DNA from: Owenia fusiformis
Lineage: Eukaryota; Annelida; Polychaeta; Sabellida; Oweniidae
Length of the DNA stretch: 60,000 nt
Direction of reading: 5' to 3'
Assembly (NCBI GenBank): GCA_903813345.2
Contig: CAIIXF020000005.1
Span: forward strand, 22,263,375 to 22,323,374
The translations under genes were made by a program, and so were the position numbers. The notes beneath the pieces were generated by a model that did not search any database, was not told the origin of the DNA, and worked only from the letters and a program-made list of their open reading frames with translations. Below, piece by piece: positions 1 through 11,281 of the stretch. Within the stretch, counting starts at the first letter, position 1, and the number at the start of each line of letters is the position of its first letter.

Positions 1-1269
1 ATCAAAGATGAACTGGACAAACTTTTACTACACTTCAGCTACCCCAAAAAATTATTTCTGAATCTATGCTGTAAAAACTTTGATAGATAAATAAAAAGAA
101 TGTTGGATATTCATAAAAAAATATTTTCAAATCTTGTGAGTGTTATGAAATGTGAACCAAACATATGTAAAAAGTTTCTGTAGCCTGACTCTAATCATTT
201 TAAGGTGGATTAATTTGTTAATGTATTCAAGGCATAAAAAGAAAACAGCCTCTAAATTCCTTTGCAAATTTCAGCAAATATTTATCATTAAGATTGTATC
301 AAGGTTTGTTTGAGTTAAGTTTTGTATGAAGGTTCAAAGTAAAAACTATGTAAACTTTTGTCTTGACAATATTGTTTGCTAAAACTTATAAATATCAGTT
401 AAATGTTCTGTTGAGCCATTATATTTTTTGAAAACCATGTCAAATTGCCGTTTCTGTATAAGGTACAGCACTCAAAAATACATGAGGCTGGGTTGATCCC
501 AAATGTTATTTATAAGGACTGTTTGTGCCTTGATTAACAATTAGCTGATGCTTTGGACATACATACGTAATTGAACTATACTGTGATTCGACATTGTTTT
601 GGATCAAGTCACTGAGCATCCCCCACCCACCCATCTGCTTCACCTTGATGTGAGATACATAGGGGGATAACAATGCCTTTTTCAAAGTTGCACTATGTGC
701 CAAAGACCATCTTTGTGAAAGCTGATCAAGTAGGCATTTCAAGAAAGTTGAGAAATCAATTTTGAATACTTCAGGCTTTTTATACTGTTTACTTACATGT
801 GGTACTTTACTCTACATGATTCTTATTGTCTGACAATAGCATTCAGTTCTTCGTAATTCCAGTTTCATTAATTGATACCTGGTGAAGTCCTGGAAATCAA
901 GAGAGGTGGTGGGGCAAAAATAGATATAAATTTTGGGCCCTTAAAATAAAAAATAGCCCTTTATTATGAAATTTGAGGCTCTCTTTCTTTGGAATTAGGC
1001 CAAAAATACTGAATGATACCTAGCAATGTCATTTTGTTAAGTGTATGTTTATAAATACTAATGTTAGGTAAATACGTATATGCAACATCAAATAAAATTT
1101 TCTGTACTTGAATTTTTTTCAGGCCTGCAAAATTATTTGCACCTGGAAAGATCACGTATCTCCTTTTCTGCTTTATACTTTTTATTCCATTCAAACTCAG
1201 TGAAATATTTAGAAAAATTATAATTTATATCAGTTTACACCATTCTCAATGCATTACCGGCACTTCAAA
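1..1269. other. AT-rich intronic or intergenic DNA
   Basis: I see no gene, transposon terminus or tandem array here. Short open frames on the - strand at 506-742 and 964-1194 have no splice context or family resemblance and look like chance. If the exon chain that starts at 1756 is real, this stretch is an intron of that gene. Confidence 0.4.
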
Positions 1270-1440
1270 TATCTGTCTGCTCATGCTTATTCCATGCCAT
1301 CTCTCTGAAAAATTTGATTGAATCATCTTATTTTTGATAAGTTCTGTACAATTTAGAATGTGTTTTTCATCCCTTTTTGCTTGGTTTCTTGCTATTCCTT
1401 TTTGTTCCCCTTTATTTCACATTTTGAAATATAATCAAAA
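1270..1440 (+). repeat. Dispersed AT-rich repeat, family A, copy 1
   Basis: One of the best copies of a family seen at least a dozen times in this window. Landmarks in order are CTGCTCATGCTTATTCCA, a TCTCTCTRAAAATTTGA-like block, TACAATTTAGA, a TTCTTGCTATTCC block and CATTTTGAAATATAA near the end. Copies at 46030-46225 (+) and, reversed, at 34100-34285 and 21090-21265 share the same order of blocks. No coding capacity is seen. It could be an old SINE or a MITE; I see neither a poly-A tail nor clear target duplications. Confidence 0.5.
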
Positions 1441-1755
1441 TGATGTTTTTATCACCTGCTTCAGATGTTTGGGAGCTAACGTATAGAATTAATGATCTTT
1501 ATTTATTGGTCGATTATTCTTCAAAAGCTAACATTCTTTTCATTCTGAAGTGAGGACTATTTTTCAATGATATTCATGCGATTCCGAAACCAAAATGAAA
1601 GTAAAACATGCATTTGTGTGTGTATTGAGTATTGCTATAGGATGCCCATTATGTATTCAGATTAAAAAATAACTTACAGAGAACTTAAGAACTTTGTTCA
1701 TATTTGAGAAAAGATTCTAGGAACAGTATTATAAGTGATGTTGATTACCTTTTAG

Positions 1756-1851
1756 GTATTACAATCTGACACTATATTCATCCTCTGAACGCAGGGTTCC
1801 CGAATCATACACAAAGTTCCTTCCTTCTTTTCATCATCTTGGATTTCCAAG
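1756..1851 (+). CDS. Candidate internal coding exon of a split gene
   Basis: A 96-base open segment preceded by a pyrimidine-containing acceptor (CCTTTTAG) and followed by a good donor (G|GTAAAT). It begins with one base that completes a codon and ends with two bases (AG), so both flanking introns are phase 2. The peptide reads YYNLTLYSSSE followed by RRVPESYTKFLPSFHHLGF and is free of repeat sequence. NLT would be an N-glycosylation sequon if the protein is secreted or lumenal. I do not recognise the family. The phase joins correctly to the candidate exon at 7386. Calling it coding is inference from the frame, splice sites and phase. Confidence 0.45.
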
Positions 1852-3879
1852 GTAAATGTTTTTATTTCTCATCTTCTACTATGACAGTTATGTTTTAAGT
1901 TACAAAAAGTGAAAAAGAGTAGTATTGGCAAGGAATAAAGCTTCAGCTGTGGAGTCTGCTGTCAATTATATAGGAATCCATAACATTACCACTGGAAAGA
2001 TATAATATACATGTGCATCAAAACACAATTTAGAGTAAGAGCACATGTATTTCCATCCCATTGTATTTCATGTAAGTCTAAATGTTTTTTTATTGGCATT
2101 TTTGTTCACTCCAATGATTGTCTCACTTAATTTGCCACTGTTGCACAAGCAGGCTCAATTTAGTTGTTAACGTGATTTTACCTTTCCCTACAAGCCTATT
2201 AAAGTTTGCTAAACTCTGAGTATTACTTATATCAGTACACAATGATATTTGTCCAGGTTCCCAAGGGACAAATATCAGTTGATATTATAGAAAATGTGAA
2301 ATCTCTTTTTCATTATATAAACTTCAAGGGAAAATGATCCAACCATTAACGATGGCAAGGCAGGGGGTGCCACTATTACAACTTTGGAACAAGAAATGTA
2401 TATTAAGTATTATCAAATCATACAAGACTTGGTATAAATCACTTGAAATGTGAAATCTTATCTGAATTACATTTAAATACAGTAGAAATATTTATTTATT
2501 TGTTTGATATAAGATAGGTGTCTAATATATAATTGGAATTTAACACCTGATACTAGAACAATTGGTGTATTAAGTAATTGTCTATTAAACTTTTACTAAA
2601 ATGCTCCAAACCTACATGTGAAGTAAAATAGTGGCCCATGTTTTATATGAAAAGGGAACATGGATTAGAGAGGAATTAGCAATGATTAAAATTAACAGGC
2701 AAGGAGTTTGTGTTGTAAATGATGAGAAACGACACTAAAATCAGACACTTCTTTTAAATTAGAGTATAGTGGTGCGGAACTAACATGAGCAGAAGGACAT
2801 ACTGTAATAGTGATTTTAAATATGGGAAGGTTAAATAGCATTGTTGACATCATGGGTGTCAGCTGTTTACACCATATTTAATATCTGTTATCATGTTATA
2901 GCTATACCATTGTGGGTTTTACCGTCTCTATTATCTTTGGAAGAGAGCAAGCTTTAGAAAACTGATAATGCAGAATGTAGCTGTACTGTCCATTTTTATC
3001 ATTATTTTACTTTTTATTTTACTTTTTACAATTATTGAGTTCTGAGACATAGGATTCCAAAATTCCACTCCCCATACCCATCCCCCCACTTTTTTGCATC
3101 TTCTGTCACACTGAGTCTATCATCATTCAGCTAACATTGCATCAAGTTTCTGCATCCCTATTAGAGGGGTAGGGAATTCCATTCCACCATTTTTACTAGC
3201 TTCTGTAGGAACATGGGAAAAGTATGGTGAGATGAATCTCAATATTTCAACGGCATACAATTTTTCTTGATTCAGTCTTGGATTTACATCCCTATTTTAC
3301 ACTAATGTCAAGAAGGACAATAGGCAATAATGAATGCTAGATTGCTGTGAAGTATATTTATTTGATAGCTGGATTTCATGAGAGTTTCTAATAATGTTAA
3401 CCAACATCACCTATTACGAAAGAACTCATTTTGTGCTGTTTGATGTCGCTGTATGATTGATCTCCAGCCACATTTTATTGCTGTAAAATGAAGAATTGCT
3501 ATAAATGACATGAACAATTTTCACTTGATGTTTGATGATTGAATATTTTTTATTCCAAATGCATTATATATCAAATTGTCTGTGACGCCTTTTAGAATAT
3601 TAGTCTGGCCTTTAAAAGATTTTGGAAATATCATATGGAGCAATTTCATTAATGTTTGCAATTTGGAAAAGTCAACACTAGTCCTTTTACAAAATCCATG
3701 ATTGAAAATTATAAATACCCCAAAAAGTTAATTCAACATAATGTCAACTGCAAAATAGAGTTGTAATGTGCTTAAAATAGAAAACACTCTTAGCTATGGA
3801 GAATGATGTTTTGTGTAACAAAGTGTTTAATTTGACATAATAATCACTGTTCACTTTGACTAGCTTTGTTCATTGAATC
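1852..3879. other. Intron-like DNA without recognisable genes
   Basis: AT-rich sequence with no coding segment I can support. It contains a 12 bp-stem hairpin at 2243-2277 (TGATATTTGTCC paired with its complement). The left edge of a degenerate 30 bp minisatellite, with GTGTAACAAAGTG-like units, starts near 3815. Confidence 0.4.
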
Positions 3880-3884
3880 AGTAT

Positions 3885-4713
3885 CACCCTATGCAGACAG
3901 AGCCTGTGGGAAATATTGGGTGCGGAGCAAATGAGCGGAGGGTGCGGAGCTAACGGTTATTTTTGAATTTAAATTTGGGATATTTCTGAAACTAAGCCGT
4001 TTTGGGACTTCAAATATACCAAGATATGTGTATTTGACACCAAATATCAATACAATTGTGAAAATAGTAGCGCAATTCATTCTATAGCGACGCAGTGTGC
4101 CTTAAACCTTTCCCAGACCTATATATTTTGAAATTATCCTTTTAATACTGAGTCCCCAGCATTCATAAAAAATGGTGTTCAAGGTGCACTATCTATACAA
4201 ATTATTTTTGCATCTTGGAAGCCAGGCAGTATCTGTGTGATTTTATAAAAATTCGGAAATTTTTTCAGATATGAGCCCCCTCTAAATATTGGGTGCGGAG
4301 CAGCTCCATAAACGTAGCTCCGCACCCAATATTTAGAGGGGCTCATATCTGAAGAACATTTCCGAATTTTTATAAAATCACATAGATACTGCCTGGCTTC
4401 CAAGGGTAGTGTATCTTGAACACCATTTTTTATGAATGCTGGGGACGCAGTATTAAAAGGATAGTCTCAAAATATATAGGTCTGGGAAATGTTTAAGGCA
4501 TACTGCGTCGCTATAAAATGAATTGCACTACTATTTTCACAATTTTATTGATATTTGGTGTCAAATACACATATCTTGGTATATTTGAAGTCCCAAAACG
4601 GCTTAGTTTCAGAAATATCCCAATTTTAAATTAAAAAATAACCGTTAGCTCCGCACCCTCCGCTCATTTGCGCCGCACCCAATATTTCCCACAGGCTCTG
4701 TCTGCATAGGGTG
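3885..4713. mobile_element. 829 bp foldback (giant inverted repeat) element
   Basis: The left arm (3885 to about 4300) and right arm (about 4305 to 4713) are near-identical reverse complements across their whole length. Only a very short centre near GCTCCATAAACGTAGC separates them. The termini are CACCCTATGCAGACAGAGCC and its complement. A 5 bp direct repeat AGTAT sits directly outside both ends (3880-3884 and 4714-4718), as expected of a target-site duplication. GTGCGGAG motifs recur within the arms and at the hairpin tip. The open frames on the arms are mirror shadows. Arm divergence of only a few percent suggests a recent insertion or arm gene conversion. The superfamily is unknown. Confidence 0.85.
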
Positions 4714-5034
4714 AGTATGTTCACTATAAAGCTCTATTAGTTGTTTACTGCCCGGGGGGGGGGGGGGGGGTTACTGTAACCATTAACTGTATAGACAGGG
4801 TTTGTGACAGAATATGTATTGTGATAAGATGTTTATTCTGATGACATGTGCACTGTGTTCATTGTGACAACATGTTAAATGTAACAAGATACTCTCTGTA
4901 AACCATTCACTATGGCGTTAACTGTGATAAACTGAACAGTGTAGCTTAATTTTCACTGTGACAAGATGTTCTTTGATGAGATTTCCACTGCAACAATGTG
5001 AAGGTGAAGTGTTTACTCAAACTGTCTCTACCCT
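4714..5034. repeat. Degenerate ~30 bp minisatellite and G-run
   Basis: Loose repeats of a CACTGTGACAAGATGTT-like unit run from here to about 5020, for example near 4820, 4865 and 4960. Related units lie left of the foldback element, so that element inserted into this array. A run of about 18 G residues at 4753-4770 could form a quadruplex or be an assembly-length artefact. Confidence 0.5.
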
Positions 5035-5042
5035 GTATTTTG

Positions 5043-5796
5043 TAGAGGTGTCACGGAACAAAAAAAAATCGGAACGGTTCATGACATTTGGCTTCGGTAC
5101 GGAACAATTTCGGAACGGTTCTGGAACAAAGTGACTATGTGTATTATACTCTTACTTGCCCCATTTATTAGTAGGACAATAATGACAGGATATCTAGCTT
5201 GTACAGGAAATAAAAAATTAGATCTATGTGTCCTAGAAGTAGATCTTTCCTATTCAAACTGGGAAGAAAAACAATCAATCGACCAATTGATCAGGTCAAT
5301 TCACCTTGACCTTCTGTTATTAGGACCTCACATCTTTGAAGGCACTCTGGTCCTGCTGAACCTAACCCTCGAACACAGGATTACCCCAATATTTCCCATC
5401 CTTTGAAGCGTCTTCAATACATTGTTTCTCAGGTTTCAGCTCATTTGACATTTCAAGTTTAGCCGCCGCCATAATAATTGTGCAAAGTTGCAGATCATAC
5501 TACTCGAGAAAGATAAACCCTCAGCATATTTATTTCGTATAAAATAAGTTGATCGACTAGGTCTATCTGGTAGCAAAAACCTCTTGAAAACTCTTCAATG
5601 AGAAGAAGTGAAAAATGGGCTTCTTTCGATGAAAAGAAAAATGCATTTTTGCGGCGATTTGAGGGCTAAAAGCTGTGTAAAGGTATGATTTTCTTGTTCC
5701 GGAACTGAACCGAAATGTAGAATAATTGTTCTGTGTTCCGACCTGAGAGCCTAGTTCCGCTGAACGGAACAAAATAGGGTATCCATGACACCTCTA
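5043..5796. mobile_element. hAT-type non-autonomous transposon
   Basis: The ends are TAGAGGTGTCA and its exact complement TGACACCTCTA. Perfect 8 bp direct repeats GTATTTTG lie immediately outside at 5035-5042 and 5797-5804. An 8 bp duplication and a TAGRG-type terminus are the diagnostic pair for the hAT superfamily. Subterminal GGAACGGTTC and CGGAAC motifs recur near both ends and are plausible transposase binding sites. No transposase frame is present, so it would depend on a partner element. The open frames at 5131-5406 (+) and 5563-5772 (-) show no similarity I recognise. Confidence 0.88.
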
Positions 5797-5867
5797 GTAT
5801 TTTGACAACAGTCATACAATGTCAAGGTGTCTTATTCTTGTCTTACAAATATCATGGTTCTGTTAAT

Positions 5868-6012
5868 TCCATGCCTTTTCTTTCTGAAATCTGAGTTCAG
5901 TACATGATATTTTTGTATTATTATACAATTTAGAGCTTTGACTTCACACATGTTTATATTATTTCTTGCTCATTCCCCTCTGTTCCTATGTATTTTGTAC
6001 TTCAAAGCATGA
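5868..6012 (+). repeat. Dispersed repeat, family A, copy 2 (diverged)
   Basis: Contains TTCCATGCC, ATTATACAATTTAGAG and TTTCTTGCTCATTCCCCTC followed by TTGTACTTCAAAGCATGA, in the order expected for the family. It is more diverged than the copy at 1270. Confidence 0.35.
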
Positions 6013-6214
6013 TCAGAACTTTTATGTATGTGAAGTTATTGAGTGATTCATGAAGAGACATTTTAAGCTCCTTTGATCCCAATGGATCGATGGATCCTAA
6101 TCTAATGCCTCAATCTGTCAATCACACATCTTTTAACAATCCCTGTCTTGTCTTCATTAATCCTTGTCTGTCTTTAATCTCATTTCATATGATTTAAGCA
6201 AACTTAGGGGTGGT

Positions 6215-6402
6215 CTCAGTATATTGATTATTGTCCAGCAAAAATATTCCTGTAGAAAAATTTTCAAAAATGATTGGCAATACACCACAAAACCGAACGA
6301 CGAAAAAAAACGAACGCATTTTGTTCGGACTTTTCACGTGGATACCGTATATGTCACACATTTCGCCTGAAATATTTCATACCTACCCCCCCCCTCTACC
6401 CC
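6215..6402 (-). mobile_element. Truncated fragment of the CAGGCCTG inverted-repeat family
   Basis: Reads as the reverse complement of the interior of the element at 54252-54749. It shares blocks such as GCAAAAATATT with a CTGTAGAAAAATTT continuation, GCATTTTGTTCGGA, and a C-rich CCTACCCCCCCCC tail. Neither terminal inverted repeat is present, so it is an internal remnant. Confidence 0.6.
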
Positions 6403-6719
6403 TTTAGAACATAATTACTATTTTTCTCATAAACTGATATGTTGATACATCCCCTGAGAGAAATCTTTGAGCATTAGCTTTATAAATAGGAATCTAAGTG
6501 AAACTGCAAATTGGGAATTCTGCTGTTATGTTGTATTATTCATGTAGAATATTTGAATGTCAACTCAACTCTTTAAAGTACAGTATGAGTATATCATTAC
6601 TTTTAGACAAAGTTGATTTCAATAGTGGTCTATTGTTAAAAAAACATTTTGTAATGTTAGATGACATTGGAATTTGTAGCAGACAGTACCACTATTAACA
6701 GGTATATAGCAAATATATC

Positions 6720-7100
6720 ATGTGTACATCGCTCTATATCTTAAAAAGAGGATATATATCCAATATAGTGTATATATTGTGTATGTCCTGCCTGACAGTT
6801 TTAAGAGCTAAATTGTCAAAACTTATATATGCGATATACATGCTATATTTGATATATATCTTATTTGCAGGATATAAAGAAGGTATTGACCAGGCCGAGG
6901 GATTTGATATGGGGAATATCACAAGGATGATATCAATATTTCCTGAGGGAACACAGAGAGACAGTATAACGATATATATTGCTATACAACGATATAGTCA
7001 TTCCTGCACCATTTTCCCCTTTCTCCTACAAAGCAAAATCACAAAATCAGTGGCAAATCAGATCACAACATTGATATAGCATTTTTCTGTGGTTTGCCCT
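6720..7100. other. AT-rich stretch with GATATA-type dyads, no supported gene
   Basis: Multiple GATATATATC and CCAATATAG dyads recall the palindromic insertions at 8290 and 51768. The open frame on the + strand is likely a by-product of this composition. The segment at 6880-6960 has an acceptor-like TTTGCAG but no matching donor. Confidence 0.3.
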
Positions 7101-7151
7101 GTTGATTAAAATGTACATAATGAGCTCCTTTTAAGAAATACATGTGTTTCA

Positions 7152-7283
7152 CAGGGCTGTCAACTTGGGACCGTCTAACATGAGTGACTTCCAAATGTTG
7201 AACACCTTCCTTCAAATTTTGGACAGCTTCAGTGAACACTGGTAGAATTTGGACACCTAAATGCGTGAGGGTTGACAGGGCAG
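7152..7283. mobile_element. 132 bp deletion derivative of the CAGGCCTG inverted-repeat family
   Basis: It starts CAGGGCTGTCAACTTGGGA and ends with GGTTGACAGGGCAG, an approximate inverted repeat of the start. GTTTCA flanks both ends (7146-7151 and 7284-7289). The interior block ACATGAGTGACTT with TTGAACACC matches the left part of the 498 bp element at 54252. It appears to be a short internally deleted version. Confidence 0.7.
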
Positions 7284-7385
7284 GTTTCATATTGGCTTGC
7301 AGAAGGATTATTCATTGTCTGTCATTTGTTTGCTATATGGTGTCATGATAAAGTAGTCACATCTGTATCTTTCTTTCTCCTCTAG

Positions 7386-7470
7386 AAGTCCTCAACCAAA
7401 TACCATGTGTGGTCTCCTGTTATCTAATAGCACTGAACCAAATCCTTTTGTAGTAAATGTCAGATTCTTG
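7386..7470 (+). CDS. Candidate internal coding exon
   Basis: An excellent acceptor (TTTCTTTCTCCTCTAG) opens an 85-base segment that ends at a TTG|GTATCT donor. It starts with one codon-completing base (phase 2 in) and ends in phase 0. The peptide includes PQPNTMCGLLLSNSTEP and then FVVNVRFL. NST is a second possible glycosylation sequon. Joined to the exon at 1756 the split codon is AG+A (Arg). The product family is not recognised. An alternative donor a few codons earlier (GTA|GTAAAT) would also leave phase 0. Confidence 0.45.
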
Positions 7471-7574
7471 GTATCTTGACTAATTTCTTCTGAGATAGAC
7501 TTATCTAAGAACACTAAGGTTAATTTAGGAACAAGTTAGCCCCATCCTAGTGGCAGAAGATTATTATACTCATA

Positions 7575-7690
7575 CATGTCTAATGTCTCCATCTTCTCGT
7601 TTCTAATTGTCATTTCTCTCTAAAATTTGAATAAAGTTACTTTTTCCTTGCTGCTTAGGTTACTTGTTTTCATTTAAAGTTTAAAAGATC
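7575..7690 (+). repeat. Dispersed repeat, family A, copy 3 (partial)
   Basis: Carries the CATTTCTCTCTAAAATTTGA core and a shortened right part ending near TTTCATTTAAAGTTTAAAAG. The CTGCTCATGCTTA left block is absent. Confidence 0.4.
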
Positions 7691-7799
7691 AAGAAAATGG
7701 AATTCTCAGAAATATAGGATTAGGAGATTAGCTGCTCTCTTCACAAAATATAATATGGTCACTTTGGTTTGCCCTGATTTTAGATGACATATATAGATA

Positions 7800-8289
7800 A
7801 ACAACTATATAAATTGCAGTGTCCCTCAAGGAAGTATCCTTGGGCCGTTATTCTTTCTAATCTATATAAATAACTTGCCTGATACTTTATCTTCAAAATT
7901 CTTCATATACGCTGATGATACATCAATATTTTTGCCAACAAAGTCAAATGACCACCTATCTCACACTCAACTCCAAAACGATTTCCAAAAGTTAGAAAAT
8001 TGGTCTGATATCTGGAAACTTGAATTCAAGTCAGAGAAAAGCAGAGTTGATTTTTTCAAAGAATAGTAATGTAAACAATTATCCCCCAATTGTGTTAAAT
8101 GGTCATGTGATTACTAGAATTGACACTCATAAACACCTTGGCTACTACTTTGACAATAAGCTATGTGAATCAGCTCACATCAACTATTTAGTCTCCAAGA
8201 TTCAGACAGCTCTTAATCCAATGAAAGCTCTGAAAGGAAGACTGAAGTCCAAACATCTCAATATCATGTATATAGAGATTATCCTATAT
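7800..8289 (+). pseudogene. LINE reverse transcriptase fragment, 5' part
   Basis: Translation gives the reverse transcriptase blocks CSVPQGSILGPLFFLIYIN and FFIYADDTSIF. The second contains the catalytic YADD. These are followed by a LENWSDIW block typical of Jockey/CR1-like LINE polymerases. The frame shifts near 8045, after KSEKSRV, into a continuing frame with HVITRIDTHKHLGYYF. The coding sequence is then cut at about 8289 by a palindromic insertion and resumes at about 8657. It is clearly dead. The exact clade cannot be set by eye. Confidence 0.85.
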
Positions 8290-8651
8290 GAGGTTCAGGA
8301 TATTGGGATTATCCCGAGGCCAATATAATATATCTGCCCGAGGGCCGAAGGTCCCGAGGGGAGATATCTTATATTGGCCAAAGGATAATCCCAATATCCA
8401 CGACCGACTATAGGATGATCTGTTTATACCATACCAATCTTGGTTTTTCTCCATTATCATTTACAGTTATTATGCAAACGTTACCAAAAATTAACCAAAT
8501 GCGAATGACGATTATGACGTAGCGGGCAGATCTACTATATCTGCCCGCTGAAAGCGGGATGTAAAGCTATATCTGCCAGCTGATGAAAATATAAGTTTTT
8601 ACAAACCGGCTTTATGTACCTGTAACATGTCCAAGTATGGGATAAAATGCT
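8290..8651. mobile_element. Palindromic insertion within the LINE
   Basis: About 362 bp separate ...IMYIEIILY from PVIFDYCDIFYDG of the LINE protein, flanked by TATAT on both sides (8285-8289 and 8652-8656). The left third is a strong inverted repeat. GGATATTGGGATTATCC at about 8297 pairs with its complement ending near 8400, around a CCGAAGGTCCCGAGG tip. A second small dyad, GCGGGCAGAT/ATCTGCCCGC, lies near 8523-8550. No coding content is seen. The same palindrome style recurs at 51768-51907. Confidence 0.65.
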
Positions 8652-9345
8652 TATATCCAGTCATTTTTTGACTACTGCGATATCTTTTACGACGGCGCAA
8701 ACCAAATTGACTTAAAAAAGCTTAGTAGTTTACAGTACCAAGCTGGTCTAATTGTGTCTGGAGCATTATCAGGCTCTAATACCTGTAAAGTATTCAAAAT
8801 CTTAAATTGGTCTTGCCTACATGATCGTAGAAATTTTCACTTCAAGAACTTATAATGTACAATCACCAATTTACAAGATGGTCGAGATCTGGAACAATCT
8901 ACAACGTGATCAGCCTGATCTGAAGTCCCTTCTTTCATTAGCCTCCTTTAAAAGGAGCTTAAAAATCCAAATGTTCCCTGGGATAATATCTACTGTGTCC
9001 CTTAGCATTTTAGATTGCAGGCAAGGGATGTACCTCAAGAGAGCCAGAGTCGCCCATATCCTGAAGACCAAATTGATATCTCATAATTGGAATAATGTTG
9101 ACTCGCCAAATTGCGAGTGTGGGTCACCTGAGACCTTTAGACACTTATTTTTTAGCTGCCCCATAAGAATGAATAAACTCCATCAATTCAATGAAGCCAT
9201 TCAGCTAATTGTGGAAGATATAACACTTTATGAAACCCAACAAGATAAAATTGACCTATATCTCTTTGATGATCCCGAACTCACCCATGATAAATTAGAC
9301 AACCTATTCCTTTTTACATCAACATTTCTTCTTGAAAACTGTTAA
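8652..9345 (+). pseudogene. LINE reverse transcriptase fragment, 3' part
   Basis: Continues the polymerase carboxy region. A one-base slip sits in a T-run near 8669. The frame then gives FDYCDIFYDGANQID and, in the open frame 8821-9345, MVEIWNNLQRDQPDLKS. It closes with a zinc-binding-like tail of CECGSPETFRHLFFSCP (C-x-C...H...C), which many LINE ORF2 proteins carry. The frame ends at a natural-looking stop at 9343-9345. The 3' untranslated region probably runs to about 9500; no clear poly-A tail is visible. Confidence 0.8.
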
Positions 9346-9519
9346 GGCTGCATTCATACATAATCGTAATCCGACTACCTTAGACCCCACCTACTCAAGC
9401 CCTCAGTGTAATTGGTCACCCCATCTTTGTTGCAGCAGGTCCCCACCAGTACTCTTCATTTATAACATGCCAGATCTAAACAGTGGGTGTGTTTTATTTT
9501 TTTAATTTTTATCATACCT

Positions 9520-10560
9520 AACAAGAGGTACGATATTGTAGTCAGCTTGACGGGCGGCGGGTGGCGGGCGGGCGGGCGGGCGGCGGGCGGCGTCTCACTT
9601 TTCAGCTTGTCTACAGGTTTCCAGCCAAATCATTTCAGGGATTCATCTGAAATTTTCAGGGATGTTTCTACATATCAACGTCAAGAACTGATTAGTTTTT
9701 GGGCATTCTGGGTAAATCTTAAGGTGGCCATTTTGGATTTTCCATCCTAAAATCTTCACTTTCAAGACTTGTCTACAGGTTTCCAGCCAAACCATTTGAG
9801 GGATTCATCTGAAATTTTCAGGGATGTTTCTACATATCAACCTCAAGAACTGATTAGTTTTTGGGCATTCTGGGTAAATTTTAAGGTGGCCATTTTGGAT
9901 TTTCCGTCCTAAAATCTTCACTTTCAAGACTTGTCTACAGGTTTTCAGCCAAACCATTTGAGGGATTCATCTGAAATTTTCAGGGATGTTTCTACATATC
10001 AACGTCAAGAACTGATTAGTTTTTGGGCATTCTGGGTAAATTTTAAGGTGGCCATTTTGGATTTTCCGTCCTAAAATCTTTACTTTCAAGACTTGTCTAC
10101 AGGTTTCCAGCCAAACCTTTTGAGGGATTCATCTGAAATTTTCAGGGATGTTTCTACATATCAACGTCAAGAACTGATTAGTTTTTGGGCATTCTGGTTA
10201 AATTTTAAGGCGGCCATTTTGGATTTTCTGTCCTAAAATCTTCACTTTCAAGACTTGTCTACAGATTTTCAGCCAAACCATTTGAGGGATTCATCTGAAA
10301 TTTTCAGGGATGTTTCTACATATCAACGTCAAGAACTGATTGGTTTTTGGGCATTCTGGGTAAATTTTAAGGTGGCCATTTTGGATTTTCCGTCCTAAAA
10401 TCTTGTCTATCGAGGCTTGTCTACAGGTTTCCAGCCAAACCGTTCAAATTTTTACATATGTTACACAGTGATAAGTTCTAGAGCTGATTAACTTTTCTGC
10501 GGCCATCTTCCTTTCTTGGTCAACAAGACCACAATGCTGTGTTTTAGGTACGATATTGTT
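9520..10560 (+). mobile_element. Tandem-core element with GCGG microsatellite (162 bp repeats)
   Basis: A GGGCGGCGGGTGGCGGGCGG-type microsatellite (about 9549-9592) is followed by five complete and one partial copies of a repeat. The period is exactly 162 bp: the CTTGTCTACAGGTTT landmark falls at 9606, 9768, 9930, 10092, 10254 and 10416. The 14 bp word AGGTACGATATTGT occurs in direct orientation at 9526-9539 and 10546-10559, and may be a target duplication or paired subterminal motifs. A second, older copy is at 44063-45440. The single + frame across the first units is a repeat shadow. Confidence 0.75.
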
Positions 10561-11281
10561 CACGTCTGTGCCTTGTTCTTATTTTATGTGTGACATTGTT
10601 ATTGAAGGCGGACATACAATGCCTTACTTGAAAGAAACAAACATAATAGGCCATGGGGTAGATATGGGGAATTGAAGGCACTGAACGATGCTATCTTCAA
10701 CTTCCAAGGTGTTATAACACATGAAGTAAGAGCAACTTAAATCTTGTGAATCAAGATGGAACAACATAGGAATTGTTAGAGGCAGGTTGTGGAATTTAAG
10801 ATTTAAATGAATGGTTGTGCATTTAAAACCATTTAAATTATTTAAACAGGTGAACAAATTTTCAAAGACTTCAAAGAAGTAATACATTAGATATAATTTG
10901 AAACCAAATTGATGTAAGATGTCAATGCCATTGTTTCAGCTTGGGGGAGGGTAGATCAGTATTTTCACAGACCAATGACTATGTAAATAGCCTGAGCTTG
11001 TTATTTCTCATAGTCTACTATATAAAACTCAGTTAAAAGAAACTTCAACTGAAAAAGGTTTAAAAAGGCATATAAACATAAGTCAGCTGGAAATCAGAAT
11101 TATGCCTTTTGAAAAAAAACAATAGAAAATAATGGAAATATATTCTAGAATTTAATCTGAACATATACAGGTTGAATATATCTCACATAATGGGCAATTA
11201 GTACCCTGGAGCATTAGCAAGATAATCATTTGCTTCAGTGGTCAGAACAAGAGAGAGGGACATTTGTCACCATCTGTGTAG
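10561..11281. other. Intron-like DNA, nothing recognised
   Basis: AT-rich sequence between the 162 bp repeat element and the candidate exon at 11282. I find no repeats, termini or coding segments that I can support. Confidence 0.35.

Noticed and set aside
3889-4403. Open frames on the - strand
   Set aside because: They lie on the two arms of the foldback element and mirror each other; no protein-like conservation.
4753-4770. G18 run as a functional quadruplex
   Set aside because: Homopolymer length is unreliable in assemblies, and there is no promoter or other context to support a role.
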